A stretch of 44,259 bases of DNA from Fibrobacter sp. (GTDB lineage: Bacteria; Fibrobacterota; Chitinivibrionia; Chitinivibrionales; Chitinispirillaceae): positions 1-44,259 of the forward strand of contig JAAYIG010000255.1 in NCBI GenBank assembly GCA_012523595.1, given 5' to 3'. Shown here one piece after another: positions 17,999-26,786 of this stretch. The notes beneath the pieces were generated by a model. That model worked only from the letters and a program-made list of their open reading frames with translations, searched no databases and was not told the origin of the DNA. Position numbers and translations under genes: made by a program. Position 1 is the first letter of the stretch, and each line of letters begins with the position of its first letter.

Positions 17999-19354
17999 AC
18001 CGAGTGCTATTGGTCAATTTGTAACAAACTCTGCTTCTTTGGAGCCCATTGCGCGATCTGGGTTAACGGGACAATTATTGCAGAAGGTACTGCCAAGGAC
18101 TCGATCTATTTTACTGCACTGGACACATCTGCCGGTTGGCGCGGTGTACGGTTCCATTGGTCTCCTGCAGGCAATGACTTATCCTCTTTTTCTTATTGTG
18201 ATTTCAGTTATGGTAAAGCAGATACCACTTCAAATCTAGGCTGGGATGCCTCTGGTGGTGCACTCTTTTTTAATTATTACATTAATGGTCGCAGTAAGAT
18301 GGCATCTGTCAGGAATTGCAGTTTTCACAATAATTCTGCTGTTGGAAAAGGCGGGGCATTTTACTGCGCAAACAGAGCGGATGTTGAAATTTTCAACTGT
18401 GTTTTCCGGGATAATTACGCTCTCAATGGAGGAGCGATCGGTATCAACCATGCCTGCAGTGTTCATGTCGAAAACTGTGAGATCCGCAATAATAACGAAA
18501 CCAGAAATGGCGGTGCTGTATACATCGAGAGTAATGATAATTCACAATTTGTTAATTGTATCATTGCCGATAATTCAGCAGAGTTTGGTGGAGCTGGTTA
18601 TATTCACTTCTACAGTGATACACGATTCTATAACTGCACGATCAGTAATAACACCGCCAGTGAACGTGGTGGTGCTTTTTACATCTTTGAATTTGCTAAA
18701 CCCAGGTTCACTAACACAATTATCTGGAATAACAAGGCTCCAAAAGGCACACAGGTCTGGATATATGACCCTGATTCCCGTCCGGATTTTCATTTCTGTG
18801 TTGTAGAGGATGGGAGGCGGGGAATTGAAGGTAATGGATATGCCAGAAAATTTGATACAGTTTCTGTTGAAGATCCTTTGTTTACCGATATGTCAAAAGG
18901 AGATTATTCTTTATCTGCGAAATCACCGTGTATTAACGCCGGAACACTTGTGGTTGAGGAAGGTTGGGAATTTCCACTGAAAGATATCGCTGGCAATAAG
19001 CGGATAAACCAGGGAATTGTTGACATCGGAGCGTTGGAATACACCGGTATGGTTTCAGTGACAAACAGATTGATGTATAATACTGAAAACCATCAGAAAT
19101 TTACATATTCCAGAACAGGTGCCGGTTGTATTGCAATTAACCTGCCTGCCTTTACAGAATCCAGGCATGTAACAAATCTCACTGTAAATGTTTTTTCACC
19201 AACCGGAAGATTAGTTTACACATTATCCAGGACAAATGTTTCATCACAAAAGATAGTTCTGACGGGATTAAACAAAAATGCTTCGGGCATTTACCTTGTG
19301 GAACTGAAAGATGATTGCAAGCAGTTGGGAACTTTTCCTTTAAAGATGGATTAA
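17999..19354 (+). pseudogene. 5'-truncated beta-helix protein with type IX-like sorting domain
   Basis: The frame is open from the codon after the rlmB stop and clearly encodes protein well upstream of the first ATG at 18299: AIWVNGTIIAEGTAKDSIYF and GWRGVRFHWSPAGNDLSSF are typical of right-handed beta-helix exported proteins. No start codon, RBS or signal peptide exists in the 300 bases before 18299. The body has repeated NCxFxNNSAxxGGA-type coils, a choice-of-anchor-Q-like part ending SPCINAGT...DIGALEY, and a C-terminal 75-residue domain (VNVFSPTGRLVYTLS ... GIYLVELK) like Por/type IX secretion sorting domains. The 5' end was probably lost by a deletion joining it to rlmB. An internal start at 18299 would give a 351-residue product without an export signal. 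Confidence 0.75.
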
Positions 19355-19388
19355 AAAGTAATCAGGTTGTCTGCCTGCACCAAACTTT

Positions 19389-20168
19389 TCAAGGATTAAC
19401 CATCCTGCTTATTACCATTGTAGAACAGATAATCTTGTTTTCCAGTATCTCATTTTCTTTTTCCTGTTCCTTTATATAATCCTCAAAGAGTTTCTTATTT
19501 TCAGGATATCTTTCGATCAACTCCTGGCAGCGCCTTTTTATCCTGGGAAACATATCATCACTCATACTTTTTATCTCATCCAGGTCGCCGGTAATTTCAT
19601 CTATTAGTTTCATCCCCGCTTCTGTTATCTGTTCCATAATAGAAGATCTCTTCTGAAGTAGCGGATGTGAAAAATTACTGGCATCATCAATATATGCATC
19701 GCTGATAATGAAAAACCCGTTTGGTTTAAGACAATCTGAAAGAGTAGTTAAAGTCTGGTAGTAGTCTCCGAAAACCGGTCCGATTGAACCTAAAAAAATG
19801 ATATCAAAACCGGTTAATTTTTTAACAGCTAACCTGATATCATCTGTTTTAAACATACACAACGAACTGACCCCGAATTCTTCTGCTTTTCGCTTTGCAA
19901 ATTCTATGAACTCCCCTATTCCATCAATACCAACACAATGACATCCCAACGCACTCGCGACCTTAATCGAAACAGCGCCTTTTCCGCAGCCAAGGTCGAG
20001 CATCCTTATACTGGTGTAATCAACACTGTGGCTTTTTATTAGTCCGATTACTTCCTCCGGATCAGAACCGATCTCCCAGAGATCCTGCAGAATATAGGGA
20101 AGAAAAGGGAAAATCTGCGCATCTATTCCATCCATCGCTTTTACAACACTCTGTTCCATTGATTCCAT
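19389..20168 (-). CDS. Class I SAM-dependent methyltransferase
   Basis: 259 residues. Motif I is MLDLGCGKG (56-64), followed by the acidic end of strand 2 (CVGIDG) and motif post-I/II elements (FKTDDIR, FDIIFLGSIGPVFG). The C-terminal 60 residues are charged and helical (about 195-245). The substrate cannot be deduced; the fold is shared by small-molecule, lipid and protein methylases. AAAGGA lies 6 bases before the ATG at 20168, supporting that start; a second ATG follows three codons later. No operon partner is obvious. Confidence 0.8.
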   Translation of the reverse strand: MESMEQSVVKAMDGIDAQIFPFLPYILQDLWEIGSDPEEVIGLIKSHSVDYTSIRMLDLGCGKGAVSIKVASALGCHCVGIDGIGEFIEFAKRKAEEFGVSSLCMFKTDDIRLAVKKLTGFDIIFLGSIGPVFGDYYQTLTTLSDCLKPNGFFIISDAYIDDASNFSHPLLQKRSSIMEQITEAGMKLIDEITGDLDEIKSMSDDMFPRIKRRCQELIERYPENKKLFEDYIKEQEKENEILENKIICSTMVISRMVNP

Positions 20169-20282
20169 ATAGAATCCTTTTGTGAGGAGCCAATGTGAGA
20201 AACTGGAGAAATCACAAAATCAAATTTCTGCTGTTGCGTGGACAACAATAAAATTAGCTTAAAAGCGAAACGGAATCCAAGC

Positions 20283-21779
20283 TTATTGGCCTGTTGGCAG
20301 TACAACCCCGTCCCGCAAAGTAAACTCATAAGAGTAGCGGTCGGAAACGAAGGTCAGAGATCCTCTTTGCGGAGAATCGAAATAAAGATCACCGAACTTT
20401 GATGTCAGATCAGAATCACAGAAAAAGCAGGCTGTATCCGCTTCAGTTGTTGAGTAAACACCAGAAAAATAGCTGGTCAGGAGAGAGAACCGGTTTACAG
20501 ACATCTGCGATTGAGCCGAGTAAGAGCCATAAATCTTTCGATCACCGCCTGAATTACCGAACCGCACCTTCTGCTTGAGCATCAGTTGATTCAGAATAAA
20601 GTTGTAACTGTACTTGATTGTATCTTCATCATCCTCGATGGTGAAAGCCATGGGAAAAGAATCGGAAACGATTCGGGACCCAGACATGTCAATTTCAAGG
20701 GAATCACTCTTAACGATGGATACGATATTGGCGATGGGAAGAGGTTTTATGCTGGCCAGACCGTGGTAATTGAAAAGAATAGCATCGAATGCCGGTGCTG
20801 ATAAATTTGTTGTGTCAATCTGTGAAGCCGAGAGTGTGTACCGTCCCTCAACTTCCCTGAATCCCGAGAATTTAAGTTTGCCGATCGCAATATCCAGTGA
20901 TACACGTGGACTGAGTCTGGTGGAAACATCTACTTCGAAACCGCTTGTCAGATCCCAGAGCGGTCCGGGTTCATAAGAAAAGTAGGGCGGACTGAGCTGG
21001 ACATTTATCGACTTGATATATGAGCGGGGATCGAAGAGATCGTACTTGACTGTATCATCCTCATTATGCCCGTCAATACCCTGGCCATAGTGAAATGCCG
21101 CTTTCATTGTGAGACTACCGTTGCTCAGTGTATATACACCCTTGCTGAACGATGTTTGATATGGATTGGAAAGGGCATTGTAATCAAGTGTACCAGTAAG
21201 GTTCTTTAGGAGTTCAAAAACGAAATCGCCCAGTTCCATGCTTTCGGTTTTATTTCTGTACGTAAAATACCTGCCCATCAGTACTACAGGTCTCATGGTA
21301 TATTCGTTCTGAGTGTAAAATGCACATGTGCTGTCTATGGAAAGATCTATCTCCGGAAGCAGGATTTCCAGATTGAAAGAAGGCAGCACTATTATTGAAG
21401 CTACATCTCTGGATTTATATCCGAGCCTGTCAACCGCCTCCAGAGCGACAGAAAAGGTACCTGGCCTTTTTAAGGGTACTCCCAGACGAGTCCTTTTCCT
21501 TATTACTGTATCTATCTGCCCGTCATTTCCAAAATCCCATAAATACCTGCGGACCAGTCCCGCATCTTCCACCAGTTTTGAACTTACACCTCCGTCAAAA
21601 TAAACGGTGTCAAACTGAAAAAAAGGTCCTTTACTTGCAACTGTAATCTCTGCTTTACTTTCTTCTGTATACTCTGATGCCATGCTGTCTGATGGATTAT
21701 CAAGAGGCCACCTGCATCTTAACGAAGTTAAAATAAAGATGATAAAGAATAAAAGTAAGGGATTTTTTGTTGTAAACAT
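20283..21779 (-). CDS. Exported PKD-domain protein, putative lipoprotein
   Basis: 498 residues. An N-terminal hydrophobic segment (residues 8-20) ends at Cys22 in a poor lipobox (TSLRC), so lipoprotein status is uncertain but export is likely. Residues about 44-132 form a PKD-type beta-sandwich, with the characteristic YLWDFGNDGQID. The remainder is beta-rich, Ser/Thr/Asp-rich, and not recognised; it has repeated strands of the kind seen in cell-surface or outer-membrane-associated proteins. It sits 9 bases after a small exported protein on the same strand, suggesting co-transcription. Confidence 0.65.
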   Translation of the reverse strand: MFTTKNPLLLFFIIFILTSLRCRWPLDNPSDSMASEYTEESKAEITVASKGPFFQFDTVYFDGGVSSKLVEDAGLVRRYLWDFGNDGQIDTVIRKRTRLGVPLKRPGTFSVALEAVDRLGYKSRDVASIIVLPSFNLEILLPEIDLSIDSTCAFYTQNEYTMRPVVLMGRYFTYRNKTESMELGDFVFELLKNLTGTLDYNALSNPYQTSFSKGVYTLSNGSLTMKAAFHYGQGIDGHNEDDTVKYDLFDPRSYIKSINVQLSPPYFSYEPGPLWDLTSGFEVDVSTRLSPRVSLDIAIGKLKFSGFREVEGRYTLSASQIDTTNLSAPAFDAILFNYHGLASIKPLPIANIVSIVKSDSLEIDMSGSRIVSDSFPMAFTIEDDEDTIKYSYNFILNQLMLKQKVRFGNSGGDRKIYGSYSAQSQMSVNRFSLLTSYFSGVYSTTEADTACFFCDSDLTSKFGDLYFDSPQRGSLTFVSDRYSYEFTLRDGVVLPTGQ

Positions 21780-21788
21780 CAGATCCTC

Positions 21789-22190
21789 TTAGAAAGACAC
21801 TACAATTACAATCAAACCTGCTCCGGCAAGAATTCCTCCAGTTATCCTCATTGCATTAAACCCATTGACTTTTTTCCGGAGTTGGTCGGTATTCTCAGTA
21901 AATGCTGACTTTTTATACCGGCTATACGATTCTTTACCGACATAGTATCCGACAACAGTGAGTACGGTCCCACTTGTAATCATTAAGGAACCGACCACAA
22001 TTCCCCCTTTTTTTGGAGAACTTTGCTCATCGATGTTTATCACTGGGTTCGAACCGGAAAAGAGCTGAATTTTTTGCAGATCAAAGTTGAAAAGGGATAA
22101 TTGATCAATTGATGCCGTCTGAGCACTGGTTTTACCGGTAAAGGTAATTGTGCAGATAAGCATGATCAGCAAAGAAATTCTATTTTTCAT
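21789..22190 (-). CDS. Small exported membrane protein of unknown function
   Basis: 133 residues from the ATG at 22190, chosen because it starts a clean signal peptide (MKNRISLLIMLICTITFTG, then cleavage near TSAQ). Two Gly-rich hydrophobic segments follow (IVVGSLMITSGTVLTVVGYYVG, read in two parts, and ITGGILAGAGLIVIVVSF at the very C-terminus), separated by a basic loop. The arrangement resembles small envelope proteins with two membrane spans. No family recognised. It is probably co-transcribed with the downstream PKD protein. Confidence 0.55.
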   Translation of the reverse strand: MKNRISLLIMLICTITFTGKTSAQTASIDQLSLFNFDLQKIQLFSGSNPVINIDEQSSPKKGGIVVGSLMITSGTVLTVVGYYVGKESYSRYKKSAFTENTDQLRKKVNGFNAMRITGGILAGAGLIVIVVSF

Positions 22191-22406
22191 TACAACCCGG
22201 GTGTTTGGATAAAACTGCTTCGGATAGTGCTGTTTTGAGTAAAATAATAAAAAGTACCAGATGAGAGAGATGGAAACGCCTGACGTGTGGGTAAAAGTAA
22301 TCCCAGTCATGAAAATTTCTTACTGGGTGCAGCTGATGCCTGCGAAAAAAACAGTTGTCAGCTCTAATGATTATAATCGGATATTGTTAGACAAGAATGG
22401 TAAGCA

Positions 22407-22597
22407 ATGTCAACATATATAAACCCGGTAAGAGGAAATCCAGTTGAGCCAGGGCATATCGGTGTAACTGTGGTTGCAAGTGATACCATTACAGCAGATG
22501 CGCTTTCGACAACACTGTTTTAATGGGTTGGGAAAAAACGATCCTGGTCAAATATGTATCTTCACCCATCGGCTACAAACTCAGAAAAACAACCTAA
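22407..22597 (+). pseudogene. ApbE-like (FAD:protein FMN transferase) C-terminal remnant
   Basis: A short stretch translates to YINPVRGNPVEPGHIGVTVV then ASDTITADALSTTLF, matching the C-terminal part of ApbE: the 'INP.TG.PV' segment and the 'VTV.A...TADALATALFVMG' motif. The frame breaks at 22521 (TAA) and resumes one frame over with MGWEKTILVKYVSS and ends at 22597. Upstream of 22404 the frame is closed. ApbE attaches FMN to flavoproteins such as the NQR/RNF subunits. This is a decayed fragment; no other part of the gene is present. Confidence 0.65.
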
Positions 22598-22606
22598 GGC
22601 ATATCC

Positions 22607-23164
22607 CTATTCAACGCAAGTCACCAGCAACTCAATCTCATATTCATAAGTGGGCCGTTTATCCGATTTACCTTTCATTATGTAAGAGACAGGACAGTTA
22701 ACACCAGGAGAATATGGTTCAGTAATGACCATTTTCATTACAGGAGTATCTTTAAATATTTGTTTTATTGCAGATACCAGGTTATCCAGAAGAAAATTTC
22801 TCATTTTGGAAAATACTTCCGCCAAGTTTTCAGATTTTTGTTCAATTTTCTCCATTAAAAAATCAGCACCTTTTTTTGCAATATCTTCCATCATCTTTGC
22901 CAGCCTTCCCCCATCCCTCAATGCAGCCTGTTCCATTGCTGTTATTAACACAGGGGAATTCTTATCAATAGTCTCCTCGAAAATAATCTCTCCTGTTTTT
23001 TTGTCATCATAAGAGTATATTTTATCCGTTCCACGCTTGATTCTTCTGAATGCCCCGGAAATTTGACTTTTTCCGTTTACTGCAGTAATAAAATACAATT
23101 CATCATACTTCGGGTCCTGAGGATCTTTGCACTTAATTCTTTTTACAGCAACAATCAACTTCAT
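22607..23164 (-). CDS. Conserved-looking hypothetical protein
   Basis: 185 residues, cytoplasmic, no signal peptide. The N-terminal 70 residues look like a small beta-sandwich (MKLIVAVKRIKCKDPQ..DELYF), reminiscent of C2-like folds, but this is only an impression. A central amphipathic helical part follows (RLAKMMEDIAKKGADFLMEK, residues about 87-106), and a strand-rich C-terminus with a Cys-Pro pair. It has a good TGGAGG ribosome-binding site. No family recognised and no partner nearby on the same strand. Confidence 0.6.
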   Translation of the reverse strand: MKLIVAVKRIKCKDPQDPKYDELYFITAVNGKSQISGAFRRIKRGTDKIYSYDDKKTGEIIFEETIDKNSPVLITAMEQAALRDGGRLAKMMEDIAKKGADFLMEKIEQKSENLAEVFSKMRNFLLDNLVSAIKQIFKDTPVMKMVITEPYSPGVNCPVSYIMKGKSDKRPTYEYEIELLVTCVE

Positions 23165-23238
23165 AAGAAACCTCCATTTTACAGGGTAATTATGTAAAAG
23201 GCATTAAAACCATTAACATGTCATAATACTGCCCTTTG

Positions 23239-23268
23239 TTGATTTATTCTTAACATATGTCATATAAT
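23239..23268 (+). promoter_or_regulatory. Sigma-70 promoter for the CheW-CZB gene
   Basis: TTGATT (23239-23244), 18 bases, TATAAT (23263-23268). Transcription would begin near 23275, leaving a leader of about 270 bases before the start at 23547. The gap 23165-23546 holds no gene that can be supported; a 97-codon frame starting at 23257 begins inside this promoter's -10 region. Confidence 0.55.
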
Positions 23269-23546
23269 TTACTGTGTATTCCAAACGCAATACAAACAGT
23301 TCATATTGTGTTTTCTCAGCTTTACACCAAAATTGATTTTACCAAGACAGATTCTTGCTGTTTAAAAGCATACGGTTTAAGGAGATCCAGCACTGTTTTT
23401 CAAAGAAATTCTTTACCTGATGATACATTTACCAAAATTAAACCCAGCGGAGACTTTGGAAGAGTCATCAGGAGCGTGCCTGTTTTCAAAAACTCTTACC
23501 CATTGAATTTAATCGGGCATAAAGATAAGATTGTATCTGTATCAGG

Positions 23547-24347
23547 ATGAAAGGAATGGAAAGAAACATATCATTCAGTGTTCCATGGGTACTTTTCCGA
23601 TTGCAGAAATCGCTGTTTGGAGTTTCTGTAAGCAGTGTACGTGAGATGTTGGCAGTTCCAAAGATTGTGCCTGTACCAAAAACACCCTCTCATATCAGAG
23701 GCGTTGCGGATCTTCGCGACAATGTAACCACAATTATGGATCTCAGGGTGAGACTGGGGATGATTCCTCTTAAAAAAGAGATCGATGATTTGGTTGATTT
23801 AATGAAGCAGCGCGAACAGGATCATAGAAAATGGCTCGAAGAACTGGAGTCATCAGTGCGGCAGCAGCGGGAATTCAAGCTGGCCACAGACCCTCACAAG
23901 TGTGCATTTGGGAAATGGTACGATACATTTACAACCGACAATCTTACTCTTGGGCATGCCCTTAAGAAATTTGATCAACCCCATAAGCGGATTCACGCCA
24001 TAGCAGAAAAAGTCAGAGGTCTGGCGGACAAAGGTGATTTCAATGGAGCGTATACCATTATAGAGAGTGTAAGGCAAAATGAGCTGTCAGAGATGATAAA
24101 GTTGTTTGCAGAAACATGTTCTATATTGAATACATCATACCGGGAAATTATTATTGTACTGGAATTAATCGACAAATGCATGGGTATCAGTGTTGACTCA
24201 GTCGAAGCCGTCGAAGTACTGTCTGAAACCTGTACAGAAGATATTTCCGGTATTGCATGTGCCAGAAACGATAATTGTATTGCAGGGATATGCAAGAGAG
24301 CAAAAAGCAAGGAAGTAATTCAGTTAATCGATATAGAAAAATTGTAG
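23547..24347 (+). CDS. CheW-like coupling protein split by a CZB zinc-binding domain
   Basis: 266 residues. The first half of a CheW fold is at about 14-75 (WVLFRLQKSLFGVSVSSVRE, then RGVADLRDNVTTIMDLRVRLG) and the second at about 198-266 (IIIVLELIDKCMGISVDSVE ... VIQLIDIEKL). Between them is a complete chemoreceptor zinc-binding (CZB) domain with all four expected ligands: His93 in DHRKW, Cys119 in CAFGKW, His146 and His150 in PHKRIH. CZB domains sense zinc or oxidants such as HOCl through the Zn-Cys pair. The protein would therefore couple metal or redox state directly to the CheA array. Extra cysteines (229, 238, 244, 249) lie in the C-terminal part. The start may be 23547 or 23556. Confidence 0.88.
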   Translation: MKGMERNISFSVPWVLFRLQKSLFGVSVSSVREMLAVPKIVPVPKTPSHIRGVADLRDNVTTIMDLRVRLGMIPLKKEIDDLVDLMKQREQDHRKWLEELESSVRQQREFKLATDPHKCAFGKWYDTFTTDNLTLGHALKKFDQPHKRIHAIAEKVRGLADKGDFNGAYTIIESVRQNELSEMIKLFAETCSILNTSYREIIIVLELIDKCMGISVDSVEAVEVLSETCTEDISGIACARNDNCIAGICKRAKSKEVIQLIDIEKL

Positions 24348-24455
24348 ACTGAACACACAGATGGCCGCATCAGGTCATATCAATTCAATTTCCTCAAATC
24401 ATCCCGCCAGAAACACAGTATCTTTTTTTTGTAAAGATGATCTCAGGATAGCACC

Positions 24456-24484
24456 TTGACATCATTCCCTTTCTTCGGTACAAT
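24456..24484 (+). promoter_or_regulatory. Sigma-70 promoter for cheA
   Basis: TTGACA (24456-24461), 17 bases, TACAAT (24479-24484), with a predicted start near 24491, 27 bases upstream of the cheA ATG. It would separate cheA-cheD-cheD transcription from the CheW-CZB gene. Confidence 0.75.
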
Positions 24485-24517
24485 TCTTATGTTAATTCAA
24501 CCGGATCAGAGGTTAAA

Positions 24518-26731
24518 ATGAGTGAAAATTCCTGTCAAAGTGCATCGGAATATTTAGAAGAGCTGTCGGCAGCCTTTGTCCTGACTGATCCGACAAATCT
24601 TCAGGCACTGGCTGATCTGCACACCAGGTTTGAGAATATCTCCGGTTTTAATGTAGATAAGAAGATCCGCGACAGAGGTTCTCAGGGTGCCGCTCTTCTG
24701 GAAAAAATAATCCTGAACGAAACACCTGATTCATCAGTTGCAATGAAAACCCTCTCAGATATGATTTCTGAAATGAGACAGCTTATCCGGACAGATCCCG
24801 GGAGAGATTCAACTGAGGATACTTCCATTTTTCAAGGAAATCCGGATGAAGCCGGTGCAGAGGGTGCAACTAGTGAAATCAATAACACTGAAAAACCGGA
24901 AGAGGAAAAAGCCATAGAGCCTGCCCCCCCCCTTGAAGTAGACCTGTCAACCATTGACGGATCTCTGCTGGGTGATTTTATTTCCGAATCTGAAGAACAT
25001 CTCCACAATGCAGATAACTACCTTCTGCAACTGGAATCAACTGCTGATATCGAGAATATTAACGCACTGTTCAGGGTTTTTCACACCATCAAAGGCATAG
25101 CAGGATTCCTCTCCCTGTACTCTATTCAGAAGCTGGCCCACTCAACAGAGAATCTTCTTGACAAAGTGCGCAAAAACGAATGCCCGGTCAGCGGGCATCT
25201 TGTTGATCTGGTGTTCTCGGCTGCGGATGCACTCAAGCTGGAAATCGGTTCCCTTCGGAAAGCCCTGAGTTCAGATTCCAGGTACATCGTGAATAACGAA
25301 GTAGGATCTCTGATAAATGAACTGGACACTTTTGCTGAAAAGTCCGGTGCCCGCAAGATAGGTGAGATTCTGATAGACGAGGGCAAAACTACCCATTCTG
25401 AGCTGGAGAAGGCTCTATCCATACAACATGAGAATCCGGAAGCGAAAATCGGGGAAATTCTTGTTCAACAGGGTTCTGTTCGTCCCAGGGATGTAAATGA
25501 AGCGCTTGCTGTACAGCAGGGGAAACACAAAACAGTCTTTGTAAAAGAGTCAATAAAAGTCGATACTGAAAAGCTTGACAAACTGGTTAACACAATCGGT
25601 GAACTTGTCATTACAGAGGCGATGGTAACCGGTAATGAGGCTCTCCGGAGAAATGCTTCAACCGAAGTATTAAGAAACATACGCCTTCTTGATAAAATAA
25701 CCAGACAGCTTCAGGAGATCGGGCTTTCAATGCGCATGATTTCACTGAAATCGACATTCCAGAAAATGGCCAGACTGTCACGGGATCTGGCTAAAAAAGC
25801 CGGAAAGGAGATTAATTTCATCACCGCCGGAGAAGACACAGAGCTTGATAAAATAGTAGTTGAAAAAATCGGTGATCCGCTTGTACACATGGTAAGAAAC
25901 GCTGCAGATCATGGACTGGAAACCCCGCAGGAGCGCCTGGCAGCCGGAAAACCGGCGGCAGGTACGATTTCTCTTCGTGCTTATCAGAAAGGGGGAAGTA
26001 TCTGTATCGAACTGGAGGATGACGGTAGAGGACTCGACAGAAAGGCTATTATAAACAAGGCATTGAAACAGGGAATAATAGAGGAAGGTGAAAACATCTC
26101 CGAGCAGGAAGTCTATCACCTGGTTTTCAAGCCCGGCTTCTCCACTGCCAAAACTGTCACCGATATCTCCGGCAGAGGTGTTGGAATGGATGTAGTAAAA
26201 AAGAGTGTCGAGGCTCTGAGGGGGCATATTGAGATCAAAACTGAACAGGGAAAAGGAACACTTTTTACAATACACCTTCCTCTTACAATGGCAATTATGG
26301 ACGGCATGGTTGTCAGGGTAAATAATGAACGATACATTGTGCCTACTCTTTCAGTAATAGAGAGTTTCCGTCCGCGTAAAGAGGATATTTCCTGTATTGT
26401 AAACAAGGGTGAAGTGGTCAACACTCATGGAGAATTGATCCCTCTGATTCATCTTGCAGCCATTTTCAATGTAAACGGTGCCATAGAAAATCCAGAAAAT
26501 GGGATTGTTGTAGTACTGAAGGACATGGGAAAACGCATGGGACTTCTGGTCGATTCTATTCTGGGACAGCAGCAGACTGTCATAAAAAAAGTCGGTGATG
26601 GAATCGGCAAAATCAAAGGTGTATCAGGTGCAGCCATAATGCCAGACGGACGTATCAGCCTGATTCTGGATGTCTCCGGGATAATACGTATGTCAATGGG
26701 AACGGAGAAAAACCCATATTTAAAAGGTTGA
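24518..26731 (+). CDS. cheA: Chemotaxis histidine kinase CheA with MshEN-like module
   Basis: 737 residues. An N-terminal helical part (1-95) and acidic linker precede the HPt domain (about 147-250) with phospho-acceptor His189 in VFHTIKG. Residues about 279-333 hold two 31-residue-spaced repeats of KIGEIL..(E/Q)G......(L/V)..AL..Q, the pattern of MshEN/GspE-N modules that bind c-di-GMP in type II secretion and MSHA ATPases. The dimerisation helices follow (about 345-415, DKLVNTIGELVI), then the kinase domain (HMVRNAADHGLE N-box, DDGRG, GRGVGMDVVKK) and a C-terminal CheW-like domain (about 595-730). A P2 CheY-binding domain is not obvious. A nine-C run encodes part of the acidic linker. Confidence 0.95.
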   Translation: MSENSCQSASEYLEELSAAFVLTDPTNLQALADLHTRFENISGFNVDKKIRDRGSQGAALLEKIILNETPDSSVAMKTLSDMISEMRQLIRTDPGRDSTEDTSIFQGNPDEAGAEGATSEINNTEKPEEEKAIEPAPPLEVDLSTIDGSLLGDFISESEEHLHNADNYLLQLESTADIENINALFRVFHTIKGIAGFLSLYSIQKLAHSTENLLDKVRKNECPVSGHLVDLVFSAADALKLEIGSLRKALSSDSRYIVNNEVGSLINELDTFAEKSGARKIGEILIDEGKTTHSELEKALSIQHENPEAKIGEILVQQGSVRPRDVNEALAVQQGKHKTVFVKESIKVDTEKLDKLVNTIGELVITEAMVTGNEALRRNASTEVLRNIRLLDKITRQLQEIGLSMRMISLKSTFQKMARLSRDLAKKAGKEINFITAGEDTELDKIVVEKIGDPLVHMVRNAADHGLETPQERLAAGKPAAGTISLRAYQKGGSICIELEDDGRGLDRKAIINKALKQGIIEEGENISEQEVYHLVFKPGFSTAKTVTDISGRGVGMDVVKKSVEALRGHIEIKTEQGKGTLFTIHLPLTMAIMDGMVVRVNNERYIVPTLSVIESFRPRKEDISCIVNKGEVVNTHGELIPLIHLAAIFNVNGAIENPENGIVVVLKDMGKRMGLLVDSILGQQQTVIKKVGDGIGKIKGVSGAAIMPDGRISLILDVSGIIRMSMGTEKNPYLKG

Positions 26732-26786
26732 AACGGAAAATTAAATTCAGGGTGAAAAATCACCAACATTCGAGTGTAAGACAATA

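Noticed and set aside
23257-23550. 97-codon plus-strand frame overlapping the start of the CheW-CZB gene by 4 bases
   Set aside because: Its ATG is within the predicted -10 region of a good promoter, so the transcript would not contain it; residue pattern looks random.
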